Positions 38,737-53,285 of a DNA stretch of 64,000 nucleotides are shown here, piece after piece. The DNA is from Pithys albifrons albifrons (taxonomy: Eukaryota > Chordata > Aves > Passeriformes > Thamnophilidae). The stretch is taken from assembly GCF_047495875.1 (NCBI RefSeq), contig NC_092458.1, positions 108,502,227 to 108,566,226 of the forward strand. The letters are read 5' to 3'. The translations under genes and the position numbers were made by a program. Positions within the stretch are counted from its first letter, which is position 1; every line of letters begins with the position of its first letter. The notes under the pieces are model-generated. The model did not search any database and was not told the origin of the DNA. It saw only the letters and a list, made by a program, of their open reading frames with translations.

Positions 38737-40561
38737 TGGCAGATTCCTTTGCCTAAGGCAGATGACCTTTTTGCCTATAAACCTGAGAAAGCTCTGAGGG
38801 AGTTGAGAAGGCAGTTGCATGTTTTGATGTGTAGGTATTAAAGATATAAATATCATCTCCCTGGAACTGGAAGGGTCTGAATCCACTGGCACCATCGGGA
38901 AGTGTGAATACCCCAAAATACACCACAAAATTTCTCACAGGAGTACAAAAGCACCAGACAGAAGGATAAAGAGACAACCCCATCACGTCTCACATTTGTG
39001 TTTGAAAATGGCATTTCTAAATATTACTCTGACTTAGCAGATAAAGATATAGAGATTGAGTATTATAAAAACTTAGTGAGTGGTTCAAAAAGGACTGAAG
39101 TGGAAATTTGAACTGAACAAAACACTATTATAAAAGCTTCTTTTATTCTTGAGGATGTCTAGACCAGCTGGACACTTGTGTTGTAGAAAACTTAACTTTG
39201 CTGGCAATGCTAGGAAATAATGTTAAATGAAATAGCAAGTTGATCTTTAAGCTGTCAGTTCTAGGCTGGGTTCATATACAAGGCATGAGAAATAAAACAG
39301 AGATCTACGGACATGAATGTAGCTGTGAATTAAAAAGATACAAATATAGACAATCCCCCCTGCCCTGCCCCTTTTCTTGTAGGTGCAGAAAAAACGAAAT
39401 CTGAATGCAAGAAAAGAACATTCCGGATTAAACCTCAGGGTAAGAATAGCTTGGATAAGAATATGCAACTTAATTATGCAGGAGAAAAAGGACTGATCTG
39501 GTAAGTCCAGGACTGCTGCCCGAATGCAAAACCCACAAGAGGCACATTGTTCTCCAGATCAGTTTCCTAGAGGAAGACTAATGGACTTCCATGAGTTTTT
39601 GTCTGCCCATTCATAACACTCTTATTCAAATGCAGAAACGGATAAGGGAAATCAGCACTGATTTAAGTATCTATCTTTGTCACACAACTATTTGGTACAT
39701 ACAAGGAGAGCTTAGCAAGGATCACTTTGAAACTTTCTAATATTACAGTTTCTGGCACACAATCCTCCCTCTGATCTAAACCAGAGACCTAAAAGCAAAA
39801 GTTCAACTTCTAAATAACCAAACCCCATAAATAGCAGATTTATGTAGAAAGATTTTAATATATGAAGTCAGCATATTTCTCATGCTTTTTCATGCATATC
39901 CATGTCTGAGTTGAAAGAAGAAGGTGTTATTAAAGATTTCTAGACACAGACTGGTAAGATATTCAAAGCTTTACTACCCTGTTTGAAAACAAAACCTCAC
40001 TAGTTTTGCCAGGCTGAATATCAGAAATATGTTTGAAGGGAACATAAGATGAAGCAAATAGTCCATGCCACAATTCTCTGGTTGGTAGTAGAGTATGACT
40101 GGTACAGTTAAATAGGAGCCTGGTGCTGGGACTACACTCATGAGACTACAGCTTATTTTCAATTTAAGAATTCGCTTGAAAGTCCTGAAAGTCTATTTGA
40201 CGTCAAACTTCCTCCAAAATTACTTCAAAGGTCTTATAAAACAACCCAAAACAAACCCAAAGCAGTGCAGTGGATCACAGAAATTCTTCCTTAGCTTCTA
40301 ACAGGTTACACACTACTATTTGCTGGGTATTCAGTTTGAACATCTTTAAGATGACATACAAACTCATTTTTATTCTGGAAATTCCTGTTTCACATAGAAC
40401 TCTCAACAGGTCTTCAAGCTGCCTGAGTCCTAACTCTACCAAGCAGCGAAAACACATAGAAGTGCCAAAGACTGACAAGACAGCTCTTAAATATAGATTA
40501 AAAATACCCACAAAACCAAAAAGCAACAGACAAACAAAACCCAAACCCAACAAACAACAAA

Positions 40562-40730
40562 AATTCACAGAAACACAGAATATGTCAAGTTGGTACTGTG
40601 ACTACTGCCCTGGGGAGCCTGTTCCAGTGCCCAGCCACCCTCTGGGTGAAGAACCTTTTTCTAATATCCAACCTACACCTCCCCTGACACAACTTCAGGC
40701 CATTTCCTCACATCCTGAAACATAACAACA
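40562..40730 (-). mobile_element. CR1 LINE fragment
   Basis: The plus strand reads GGGGAGCCTGTTCCAGTGCC, CACCCTCTGGGTGAAGAACC, TTTTTCTAATATCCAACC and AGGCCATTTCCTCACATCCT. These are consecutive antisense blocks of an avian CR1 3' region. A short CACAGAAACACAGAATATG stretch just before them looks like the very 3' tail, with an internal deletion in between. The copy is truncated and inactive. Confidence 0.85.
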
Positions 40731-41504
40731 AAAAAGAGCTAGGACTAATACTACTGCAGCAGTACTGTGATGGAAACCAGTGTGCTGTGAACCATGGTTT
40801 GGATATTCTCATCCTGTGGTGATAAAACACCTATTTTTTTTCAGAAACGATTTTGCTAATTCTAGCTGCCCCTACTTCAAAGTGAAATGGGACATATTTT
40901 GAGTGAAAACTAACAAAGGTGTATCTAAAATGAGCATGAGGGAGTTCTGCCATGCTGAAGAAATTCTGAGACTGCATTTGGAGCTTCCTTTCTGCAACAG
41001 CAGTGAAAAATATAATTTTCAGCTAAGCTCAGTTATCTTAAATTAAAACATGCTCGGAGGAACCATCATTAGGATCACTTGAGTAAGTAGATCTGTCATA
41101 GCCTTATAACTCCCAGAACACACAACCGTAAAGGAAAGAATAATTATTTAAAATAAAAACGTAGAATAATTCTGAGTTTCTTCAGCAAGATGAAAAATTT
41201 AAGCCTCTGCTTCTTAACATTGTTCCTTTTTGTTTTGCTATTATTTTACAATACCGATCCAGTCAGTGAATACTGGAATTATTTCCAGTTTGAGAACTAA
41301 GTACGAAAACATCTTCTGAGAGCAAAAATAGTGCCAAGTGGACTGGAGAGCCACTGCCTGCCTCCTGTGTGCTAAAACACAACTGTGACTAAAAACATTT
41401 TCAAAATTATCAATAGATGAGAATGATCCTTAATAAAAGGTTAACTAGGAAAAAGGAAAGTTGGACATTTTCTTCAACAAAAGTCTTGAAGGAGGAATTC
41501 TTAC

Positions 41505-41625
41505 CTAAAACAGTGAGCTCCGCAACTTCACTTTCCCGTTCTCCAACCATATTTGTTCCAACACAAACATATTTTCCAGCATCATTCTTTCTTGTGTATG
41601 TGATCATAAGCTTTCCTCCTCTGAT
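41505..41625 (-). CDS. ROBO1: ROBO1 exon: second half of Ig domain 2 (5'-most exon seen)
   Basis: This 121-nt exon encodes 40 codons plus one base. It reads [20 protein letters not shown], then [27 protein letters not shown] is the Ig F-strand motif, and the stretch matches vertebrate ROBO1 with N for S in TRKNDAG (human from memory). The acceptor is TTTGTCCTAG before ATCAGAGG and the donor is TTTTAG before GTAAGAATTCC. Ig2 together with Ig1 forms the SLIT-binding end of ROBO receptors. The exons for the first half of Ig2, for Ig1 and for the signal peptide were not found upstream within this window, so they presumably lie beyond 64,000. Confidence 0.96.
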
Positions 41626-41844
41626 CTAGGACAAATCAAGGATAATAAAAATACCTTAATATGAATTAGTGATTTAATAACATTAACTTGAAAAATATTT
41701 TGTTATAGCGAATAAAACAAAACAAACCAGCAATAATTTTCTAAATCATACAAAAAAGTAAAAAAAAACCCAAAAAACCAAACAAAAAACAATTAGCCCA
41801 ACTTCCTTTTCTTTACACAAAGAGTCTGTCTCGTAGTTTTGTAT

Positions 41845-41858
41845 TTATATACATATAT

Positions 41859-41892
<34 letters not shown>
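41845..41892. repeat. (TA)n/(CA)n compound microsatellite
   Basis: Begins TTATATACATATATA, runs through eight or nine CA units and then into a pure TATA run. It lies about 220 bp upstream (in gene orientation) of the Ig2 exon and is likely to be length-polymorphic. Confidence 0.92.
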
Positions 41893-42739
41893 TTTCATAT
41901 TTCATATTTGGACTCCCATTACTCTTTTTTTTTCATTCTGCATAATGTAATACTGGCTGTTCAACAGCCTGTTTAATGCTTGTTGGCCAGAAAACCTACA
42001 ATTCCTTCCTATGTACTGATACAATCAGGTGGAGAGTAAAAATTAGTACTAGACATAAATCTCATCTTCACATCAAGTGCTGCAATTACTTTTTCTTGAC
42101 AAGAAATATTTGTGTGCTATCCTAATGCTGGTTGTGCTCATTATTATTCATGAATTTTGTGTTTGTTTTGGTTTTCATTTCTTAAGGAAGTGAAGGAAAT
42201 TCTTTATTTTTTAGTTCTTCACCTTTAAATAAGTAATTTTAAAAGCTGATAAGCAGATGGGCCAAAGCAATTAAATTCATACTGGGAAATAAATAGCATT
42301 CTGCTCTTAAATTTGGATTCAGGATTTTTTGAAGATAATGGAATTCAAATAACCTCCAAATCAGAAAACATACTTACTCCCTTTGTGATTCAGAATCTTA
42401 TTATGTTATATAAAAATACATATTAAATGCATATGGAAATATCTGATCTTCCTTTAAAACAATTTATTCTCCCATTTTAGTGATTAAATTATTGAATAAG
42501 TTTCAAAGTTCCCACAAATGCAACAAAATTTGTGTAGGCAGTTGAATACATTAATACATAAAAATGTTGCTAATTACATTAACTACATTTTTAAGGGAAC
42601 ATATGCTTACAAGTCCAATCACTTATGAAAACCACTGCAGTTACAGGCATGGGTGGAAGTACACAATAAATAAAAGCCATGTATGATGCTACATAAAAGC
42701 GTCTAATGTGGTCAGTGACAAGGGGGAGAGTGTTCTCAA

Positions 42740-42960
42740 GATGAGGTATTTAGCTCGAGTTGCCTGCAGCTGGAAATCCATCCCTGAAAATTTGACATCT
42801 TGAGCAGCGTTGGGCTCTGATTATCACTGTAGGATGTGCACACACAGCGATGACAGTCAGTTATTGAGATAAATGAACGTGCACGTGTAACGCAGATAGC
42901 GTTGCATACAAATTTCATTCTGTTGCCTTTGGCACTCACTGCTTGAGAACAGAACAGATA
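42740..42960. promoter_or_regulatory. Candidate conserved non-coding block (weak call)
   Basis: A roughly 220-bp stretch with higher GC content and several retained CpGs (GAGCAGCGTTGG, ACAGCGATGACAG, GTGCACGTGTAACGCAG) in an otherwise CpG-poor intron. It contains TGACAG (a MEIS/TGIF-like core) and CACGTG-like E-box words. No repeat similarity or coding frame is apparent. The role is inferred only from composition. Confidence 0.3.
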
Positions 42961-45900
42961 TGTCCTTTATCATCCAGGGAGCTAGTAATGCTGAAATTTC
43001 AATGGGGATCTGAGGCATGAAGAATGAAAAAATAAAGGTGACCTGCAAATACACATTTTTCAAGAATCTAGGTGAATTTTTAGATTTCTGACTGCCTGAA
43101 CTGGCAAGCAGAAGTGAATGCAACATATATCAAGAAGTCTACCTATAATTACTACTGTTTTGTATCTCCTTAAATCACAGAAAGTGATTTATTTTCCAAT
43201 TAGTCAATGCAAAGGATTTTAAAAAACAATTTCAGAAAGATTTACACTTGTATTTTGGGATATTTGTATATCCAGATACACATGCAGAAATACATATGCT
43301 TCACGTATATCAATAATGAATGCACTGGGTTTAACAAAGAAATGTATTTACATATCACAGGAACTTACCAACTCATCTCATGATTTCAAACCCATGTAAA
43401 CTGAAAGCAGTGATTTTCATACATCTTCTAAGTCCTACTGACATTCAGTAGCATCTGTGCTTCTCCGTTATTTTATCACTTATGAAAATCCCATTCAAAT
43501 CCATTAAAATATGACAGAACTGCATATCATGCATGAACTGTAAGAAGAACCATCCTAGGAATTTCTTGTAGGAATCACCACAAGATTCTCTTCAAAGCAC
43601 AGATGGAGAGAAGTATTAAAGGAGAAACATATGAACAACTAAAAAGTCATTGAAAGCTGCTTTTCCTCCAAGTTATTTGAGATTTAGACAAAGAAGGAGA
43701 AGCAGAGTAAACATTCCCTCATGGATGTTGAGGCAGACTTCCTAAGATGTGAAATGCCTACTGAAGGAAGCTGTGCTTCCAAGATGGAATTCTGAATGCA
43801 TTTGGAAAGGGTTTTCCTTTGTTGATCTTTTGTTTGGTTGGTTAGTTGGCTTTCTTAGAACAATAAGAAAGGTTTAGAACTTTAGCTACAGCGATGGTTA
43901 TGCCACATGGGATTGTGATGGACTACACAGATACAATAAAATGTACCACAAGTGGATGTGGAATTACACATCTGTGACTGGAGCGGTCACAGATGGCTAG
44001 AAAAAAGCAAAATTCTGCTGGTGGGAGGTGGGTAACTACCAAAGTTTTCCATTAAATCCTAACAATTAAGTACCCACCCTCTCAGTAAAATTGATCAAGT
44101 CCTTCTGTTTATTAAGAAGATATTGCAAATGAAGACCACAGCTATGACAAATTGATGTTGTATATGTGCATTGTTTTGCCATTTTTTCTCTCAACAGGAA
44201 ATCCCAGAAATACCTATGGACTGCAGACCAAGGGCTTTACTTAAGAAAGTACACAGTAAAGACATCCATGTGAAATTTGGTAGGAACACAGAATCACTGC
44301 TACATTTCTTTGTCTTACTAAGTTTATATCCAGTACTTAGAGTAGGGAGTCAAATCACCTTTGGAGACAGTATCTGAAATCCTGCAAATTAGAATTATAG
44401 CCTGTGGATACTTAACAGTTACTGAAGGCATTTTAAATTTGAGTGCTTTGGCTCTTCTCATATTTTTGCCCCTGCCCCAGAATACACCAGCTGGACTTGA
44501 AAGCAGCAAATGATACAGTGGTTTGAAAAAGGGATAGGCAGTCCACCACTACACCCCAAACTTCCAGAAGATTTGTTACCATATTGAATACAAAGAAAAG
44601 TCCTTTCTTCCTAGTAAAAAAGACGTAGCAAGGCATTTCATTACACAACTCTGGTAGATACTGTGTGTCATGGGAAAAGAATTGCTCTGTTAACTGCCAA
44701 AGCCTTAAGTCCAATCCTGAAAGTGTCATGTTTCATTTATACGGAAATGAAACCAAGGCACTTTTTGACTTTTCACACCTTTTCAGGATTTTGTTCTGTT
44801 CTGGGCCTACCAGCAAATCTATCAGGGCTTTGCAAGTAGAAACAATACAAGAACAGCATGGAATTCCAATAAAAGATTGTGGTCAGTGGTTCAGAGTTGA
44901 TCTTCAGTTGCCTGTAACATGTATGGATTATTGTATGTACATTAAGAGAATACACAACAGTATGGTGACTTACAAAGACTTACTGAAAGCTATTATCAAT
45001 GGCCTGCCTGCCTGCCCATATTTTGCTCCTCATGAGTAAATTGTTCATTCCAGCAATTCCGCTTCATTTATCTCTTTAAACAATAGCTGGAGATGTTCAT
45101 ATAGAAAGCTGTGGGCACCCACAGAGTTAACTAGGTCCAGAACTGTAAATTATGGCCACCCAGCAGCAAAAAATTATGTACAAATAAAGAATCAACTCAG
45201 TCAGCCAATAAATCAAATCCATAAAAGCCTACCCAAGGGTTCTACAACATACCACACAGTATTCAGGATAGCTGTACACACATATATTCTTATTCTAAGA
45301 CCATATTTTATATACCTCTGTGTGCCGTGTATATGCGTGTAAATTTCTGTATGTATAAATCCATATCCATCTGTCTGTGTTAAGAAATATTTTTATATAT
45401 GTGGGTGATTCATTTACTTTTCACAGAAATATGGTATGAAATATGAGACAGAATGAAGCAATGAGAAAAATGCTTGGGAAGTCCAAATATAAAGGTGACA
45501 GACATTTTTTAAGCTTTCTTTCAGCTCCTAGTTTAGTTCTATTTAAGAAATGAAATTTGCTCTGTTGCAAAATAATTCTCAAGCAAACTTAAATCCACAG
45601 GAAAATGAAATGTAGACTGCAAAATGAAATACCTCTGTATAGCCAGGATTTCTGCAAATTTAATCTATTTCAGTCTTCTACAATATGGTATACATGACAA
45701 CACACTTTATTTAAATGGAAAGTGATGAGCATGTGATATTAACCTGTCAGACACGGTCTTTGCTTTAAAAGTATACCATCTAATTATAAATGACAATCAA
45801 ACAGTTACAGAACAAGGCAAATACAGACAATTGTAATAAGGTAGCTTTTAATTCTTAGTTAAGAAATATGGTATTTTCCTCTATGCTGTCTAGCCACCCA

Positions 45901-48900
45901 AAATACCCATGAAAGGACTTACTATTGCAGCATAGTGTAAGGCATAGAATGTCAGCAATAGAAGGCAACTTTGCAATTTCAACAAAGTTGAACAAAAAGG
46001 AGTATAAATGACTGTCTTAAATTTTTATTTGAAATTTTGTATCTTGTTCCAAGCTTTGTGAATCCCATGTAGTCTTCCCTAGCTATTACAGCACACTTAA
46101 ATATCAGACACTAGACATCAAAACATGTTTGGAACAGGTCTTCACCAATGATTAAAGTTTGTTCTTGTTTAACTTCAAAGTTCAGACAGAGGAGTCTGTC
46201 CTGCTTTCCGTTCCATTCTCTGGGACCCCAGGAAGGTACATGCTGCCTCCTCCAGATCAAACACACAAAAAATTCTGTTTGAAGGTAGTCTGAAACAGTC
46301 TTTCAAGTGGTCTTCCTGCGCTGTAAATCTGTCATGACAAAGTGCAAGTCAACTGTTCCCCCCTACCATACAGACCAACAAAACTGCCTTGCAATACTGA
46401 CGGGCCTGAAGGTAGAGTCCAAAGGATGGTGCAAAATGAACAGAAGACAGCTTTACGTAAAAAGAAAGAGCTTTTAAGGTAGATAAAGTGACAATTGATT
46501 CAAGCTGCTGCTTCTGGCAGCCCTGCCAATCCAGCTAGGATACATCACAGTCAGAATCAGATTCAAGTCATAAGACTCCCTTTCCCACTTTTATAGCCTT
46601 ATTATTAATGACTGTAAGCATAAGAAGATGGATGTCTACGAAGGCTTATGGGTTATCTGTGTCCTGAATTGCTTGGTTACCTCAGAGGCAGCTAAGAGTT
46701 GTTCAGCCCCTGGCACTATCACAAGACACCAAGTATCGTAATCATCACGTTTGATTCTTCACCCAACAAGATCAAAGAAACAACCAAGATACGTGCAAAA
46801 TGTTACAAATCGAATTCAAAAAAGGAAAATCCGTACCTCAGCATATGCAATTTTCCGAAGTTTTAAATTGTAACCATCCCAAACTTACTTTCTACAAACA
46901 TTTGGGTTTTGTTAATCACAAAGGAATATTTAATTCAAAATAATTCATATTGGCTCACATTAGTCAAAACTAGTTTCTGAGCCGACAGTTATGTTTATAT
47001 GACAATATATGAACCAGCAAAATACCTCCCTGAAATGCCTTCACAGCTACAATATAAAACATTTACTTTGTAATACTTCCTTTCTTATTATAAACCAAGA
47101 TAAAAATCCCATAACTAAAGCATGTTACAACTATCTTCGTAGCTTTAAATCTGTTCTACAAACATCTCAAGAAAAAAAAAAAGGCACCCAACACCTCAGA
47201 AACTGGTTTTCACAGTATTATTTACTGAGTACAGGAAACACATTAACTCAACTAATGGGCAACACACAGTCACATTCCATGAGTTACTAAAAATTATATA
47301 GCACTAGCAATCTTTCTGCAACACCCAAAGAAGACCCAACATGGGAATTATATGTTTGTAATGACAACTGTGGTATTTCTGTAAAACTGCAAATTTAACC
47401 TCATGCATGAATTTGCCCTGGATACACTGGTGCTTATATAGCTTTCACTGCCATCAGTGATTGAAATCAGAAATTAAAGTGAACTTGAACTGAACTCAGT
47501 GTCTGGTATGTCTTCATTTGTCTCCCCTTTAGCAAGTCAGACGATTTGAGGTATCAGTTACACAGGAATTTTCTTTTAAGCATCACCACTACTGTGTTAT
47601 TTATACACCTCCAAGGATAAAATCTCAGACCCGCCAGCATTAATTTGCTACACCACATCTCTCAGTTTTTAATTATGCTACCTAAAAAATTGGAAATGTA
47701 ATATGGAAAAACAATACTAACAAACCACACATTTTAAAACATATAAAAAACCCCTACCTGGTAACCATAAAAGAAACTACATAACCCAAATCTCTAGAGC
47801 AATTTAGAAGACTGTTTCCCACTGAGTGCCCACACTGCCAAAGGAAGACCAAGGTCACTCTGCAGGGCTGGGTTAAAAAGTCACATGGATGAAGCCAGAG
47901 TTGGTTTCATAGCAGCTCTCCAGAGACCCCAAGGGCCCATCTACACGACCAGCCCCAACTCTGCAGTGACTCTGCACAGAGAAGAGCACACCTAAACCCT
48001 GCAGACAGCACCAGGAGTACAACCACCATGCTATCTTAGAGGGGCACAGACTCTGCTGCTGATTTTGAGGGGCTTTCAGTCATTGTAGGTATTGACCAAT
48101 GTTGTGTTACTTTTCTAAGGCTGGGGTTAATGTTATCAGAACAATGATATGGATTTAAGACAACTGTATAGCATGGGGTGCATTTCATCAAGAGGAAATT
48201 TCCTACTTTCCAATAGAGGAGCTGTGCAGAGCCCGAGCCTTCAACTGCAGATCCTAACTTTCAACTTCAAAGCTTAGAAGCATAGATAGATAAAAACTTC
48301 ACCAAGACTTGTAATCTGAAGAAAGACATTTCTCAGAGTGCAGATTTCTCCCAGCCATTGTGCTAAACAAGAGATTTTTCAAGGTCCTTATATAGGGTCT
48401 TCTAAAGGGCACTGTTCAGATAGGACTCAAGTTATCCGAAGATTTGAAGCAGAAGTTCATAGATGTTCTTTTACCATGAGCTCCCACAAGAAAATGGAAG
48501 GCTTTCAACCAAGGCTTGCAAAACCAAGGTTCTCCTACATTTAAAAGTACAACTGTGAAACAACAAAATCGTTTGGGAATAGGGAATGGAATAGAAATTA
48601 ATTATTCAAAACTTTTCTCTTGGCACGGTCTGTGCAGCTGTGGCTTCAGTCATTCAGTGACCTTGTGAGATGCAGCAGTTTTGGCTCAGACTCCCACTTG
48701 TCTCGAGGAGAAGGCACATCCCCTCTGAGACTCGCTGCCCACTGCTGGCTCCTTGCTGAAGGGGATGCAAATCACAGGCTCCCGGATCCTTCCCGTGACC
48801 GCTGCACTTCCTGCACTAAATTGCCTGTGAAAGCTTTCCTCCCTAGAGCTGGCACAGCAGCTTCCCAAGGGAAGAAGGAGTTTCTGTGTTCCTCTGAGGG

Positions 48901-51900
48901 CAAACCTGAGCTCTCTATGGCACAGAATACAAACAGAGAACCAAACTAAGCAAATAAAATTAGTCACAGGTGACAAAAATGCAGTGGATTCTTTCATACA
49001 TTTCCAAGTTTGTGTTTTGACAGTTCTAAATGTTGAAACAGATTTGACTTCTCGTTCAAAACATTTTCTTTCAAAACTTTATAATCAAATTTACTTCCAA
49101 AGAAGTGTTGGCCCTTTCAATGAAACACTATGAATAAATAAAGATTCTGCAAAACTAACCTTGGAAAAATACAGAATGTTTTCTAACATAACTAAAACCC
49201 TACTGATTCTCTGACTTTTGACCAAGATGGCATGCCATGGAAATGAGGCCACGCTGCAAAAGGAGCATATAAGTCTGTGTTAAGTTTCTACTGCATTTAT
49301 CTCAGACTGAGCCTAAGCTCAGTAGAACTGTAACTTTTATGGGAAGACTATGCTGGTCACACAAAGTTGTGAAAATATTAAACCTTTTGCTTCATTTGTG
49401 TAACACTGTCAAAAAAAGGAACACAAGCACCACAATGATCATTTTTCATGAACAGTTAAACACAAAAGTCATATATTAATCTGCCACATTTCACCCTTCC
49501 ACCAATAACCACTGCAGCTCTCATGACTACAGCACATGCAAGTCATAAATCAAAGATTTCCTTGTATTTTTTGCAGTCTGCACACAAGCCTTGTGTTACA
49601 GAACTGAGGTAAAAACCTGTAGTTGTAGGCAATCACAAGTAAAGCTGAGTGCAACCTTCACTTTTATTGAAGGAACACTGAAAAATTGACTGGGCTAGAC
49701 ATTACAGCTACAGAAAGGCCCCTGCTTGGAAGATGCTGATATTTAAACTCACAAAGAATGAGGAGAAAGTATGCACAGAGAGGTAAAGATCAAATCCCCC
49801 AATTGCCCCAGCTCACATAGCAGCCCAGCATCATTATTTTTGTGCTCAACTTTAGATTCTCCAGAGAGACTCAACAGGCAGCGAATGACCTGCAGATCTC
49901 AGGTCTGCTCACAAATGTTCAGCCCTCTGTTCCCACAGGGGACTACACAATACAAGCTGATCTTAGCAGCAGACAGTGAAGCCAGGAGCTCCTTGGAGTT
50001 CCTTTTACTCATAAAATAAGCCAGCACAGGTTGCAATCAAGCAGAACAAAGCATACACTGTTCCTATTCTCTATACATACTGGGATCACTGCTCCCTGAT
50101 GCTCACATGTTTCCTATTGCCATCTTTTAACTATGATATCCTCAGAGAGTTTGATGTTTGTGGGCTACTGCAGGGCTGGCCACTGGGAAACCCAGCTCCA
50201 GTGGCAGCAGGAACCAGTTGGGCTCTTCCCACTTGCCTTGGGAGCAGCGATCTGGTCATGGCTCAGTGTGCAAATGGAAGTGGCTACCCTGTGAAAAGCC
50301 AAAGAGAATGAAGAGACTGAAACCTGAAAAGCAGTGCCTCCCTCCTGGCCATGCCTGCTCACAGCTGGGGGCTGCCCGAGCTATTCATGGGGACTCTGGA
50401 GCCCAGCAGGGATAATTGCTTCCTTTGCAGCAGTTTCTTGCCATTCTTCTCAGATGCCACAGTGGGTTTAAACCCCTGGCACAATTTTTGTTGTTATTGT
50501 AAACTGCACCAATGGAAAAGGTGGAGAAAGAAATGTGGCTGGAAGTGGGGGGAAAACTGTTCTGGACACTGGAAATACTATCTGCTCGACTTCTCACTTT
50601 TGTATTTACAAAGCAAAGTAAACTAAAATCTAGCTGGCTGGGTTCTGTGGAAATCAGAGTCTCATGTTTGCTGATGTTTGCTGTTGGTGGAACAGGCTTG
50701 CAAAAATGGCAGAGAAATTGAAATTACTACACACTCAAATTTTCCTGTTTAATCTTGTGTCTGCATGCATGACTTTTTTTTAAAATTATTATTATTATAC
50801 TAACATAAATAAGAAGCTCTGATGTCTCTGTGTGAGCAGTGTACAAAACACATAATGAATAAGAAGCAATCTTTACAGAAAACTGCAAGTGTTACCTGAT
50901 CAGATTTCAGTTTGGTCGGTACAGATTACCTGCTTTATGACAGTGACAGGAAGTTCAAAACTGCTCATGCATTCCCACAGTAAACTTTCTTCCCTAAAAA
51001 CACAGAAAGATCCTACACTATGCCTCTAAAACAGATACAAATTCAAATATTGAGTCTGAAATAAACATTTAACTTTTAAAGACATCACTGCTTCTTTGCC
51101 AGCTACTTAGCATTACAAACAGAAAAAAAAAAATTGTTACACTTTTGCATTTAAAAGACTCATCTATGTAACATTCTGGCCAAATTTTTCAAAAGCAAAT
51201 GGCAAAATTTAAGAGTCCTTTGCTGCTGGTGAAAGTGTGGGGTAGTCAACACTTCTGCCTATCTGATGGGACATTTTGATGTGTCCAGGTAGTTGAGTTT
51301 GTAATTCTCCTTTCCAAACTTGGTCTTCAATTGACCAAAAGGTGCTGCCTGTAGCTTGTGATATGCAATACACAAAGCACCATCAGGGTCCATCAGGGAC
51401 CCTTTACAAACAAGACATTTAAGTGCTTCCCTCTGCTGAAGCCTCACCAAAGTCTGAACTCATCACTCCTGAGACACTATGACTCCAGTCAGTGCCCCAA
51501 ATATGGACAAATATTTATAGGAAAAATATTTTAGATCAGCATATATCCATCTGTGTTGTAAGAAAAATTATGCAAAAACACACTAAAGAACGCCAGGGAA
51601 AGCTGATGCACATGGAGAGGTATGGAAGACAGTATTTAAAGGATTATCTTGATACCATTTATACAAACAGAAGACATTATCAATAAGCTTTCTCAGTCTT
51701 CTTTCCTCCTTTTCCAATACAAACATTAACAGGATCAACTACTACTGCAATACCTAAACAAATTACAGGTCACATCATTACCCTGATGTCTGCATCAAGG
51801 TATAACCTTACAGAAAATTTTGTTGACAATAAAGATAACTCTTGTTCATGTTAGAGGACATAGATCCACTGTTTTCACTTATTATGTCCAGAAAAACTAA

Positions 51901-53194
51901 ATAATTTATACTTGCTACCCTTACAAATTCATTTTTAGGGCAAGACTTGCAATGTGGTTTTCAAACTCTAAACATAAAGGGGAAAAGTTCTAAAAACCCT
52001 CAACTATGATAAATATAAAAAGAAATATTCAGCTAACCTAAGACTTCATCAAGTGTGCATTGTACTTTGCACTGTACTACTAGGGACAATCCTTCATGTG
52101 TTTCATACAGACTTTTTTAAGACAGCCATATTGTTGACTTTTGAAGAAAAAAGAAAGCCAAATTCTACTGAAAGTGGAAGTCAATCATGACTAGAAAAGT
52201 AGTAATTTCAGAGAATGTTAGACAAAGAGAGGGAAAAAGTGTTCTGGTGATTCTCTTCACCTTTCAAATGGTTCCATGCGTTATTAGACATTTGACCAAA
52301 GTTCCATAAAATTCTTTGATAAGATTCACATTCAGTGGATTGCAATAAAGTGCTACATTTTTTTCCAGGCTGAAGATTTTGCAAGAAATGTTGCGCAGAA
52401 CATACCTTGAGAATTTCTACCATATTTCAGAAAAATGCTTAAGTATTCTCAAATTTCTGAATATGAAGTCCTGGAAAAACCTATTAGATCCAAAATTTTG
52501 TTTAAGATCTGTAAGAACTAAAGTATATACGCTGTGTTATTGACATGACTACTACCACTTTCAAACATGCATGCAAAGAACAAGCTGACATGCAGGTTTT
52601 TTTATGCATTGAATATTAAAATATCATACTTCTTGTACTTAGAGTGGCCCTTAATAATGTGCTAGATTTTGATCTAGGCTCATTCTGCTCACACAGCAAC
52701 TAATTTCATAGCAGGATTGCCTGGAAATTTACCACAAAGGTATTAGTTTATGATCTTAATGGTAACTTTTCAACATACTTGTAGCCCAAGCAGCACCTTT
52801 GTTCCTGAGATGTAAAAGAAGGCAAAAACTAAAGCAGGAAGAGGGATCTAATGAGATGCACACTTCCTTCAGGAGCAATAGACCAGAAGCTCATAAAGTG
52901 GGGATTTGGAAGAAAGAAGGTATACATATGGAATTCCACTGGAAAGAAATTTCATATGCTAGATTAGTCAGATAGGCACATACATAATAGAGTGGCTTGA
53001 AGTGTTTCCTTTTTTGTACAAGCATGTAGTTAAATAAACAGTATTTTTCCTTTTCAGAAACTTCTTTTGTGGCTCTGTCAACTACCCTTCAAACACTTGC
53101 AAAGGGAAGAACCACTGGATCACAGCTAACTGGAGTTACTCTAATTGTTAAACTGTTAGAAGTTTCCAGACAAGTCTAAGAGAAGGAAAATGAC

Positions 53195-53285
53195 ATAAAT
53201 CTAAATGAAAAGGAGTGATTTAAGGCTCATTACCTGAAAGATAAATCTAACTGAAAGGAGTGGTTTAAGGCTTGCTACCTAAAAG
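53195..53285. repeat. About 45-bp tandem duplication
   Basis: Two adjacent copies (53195-53240 and 53241-53285) begin ATAAATCTAA and share GGAGTG-TTTAAGGCT and CTACCT/TTACCT-AAAG words. The difference of several bases indicates a fairly old duplication. Confidence 0.85.

Noticed and set aside
40270..40725. 151-codon plus-strand open frame
   Set aside because: It runs through an A/C-rich low-complexity tract into antisense CR1 sequence.
44665..45039. 124-codon plus-strand open frame, considered as a processed gene
   Set aside because: No family recognised, no poly-A tail and no splice-linked partner frames.
48615..48910. Possible exon or promoter in a GC-richer block with open frames on both strands
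   Set aside because: No ROBO1 text, no flanking splice sites that fit and no recognisable protein family; composition alone is not enough.
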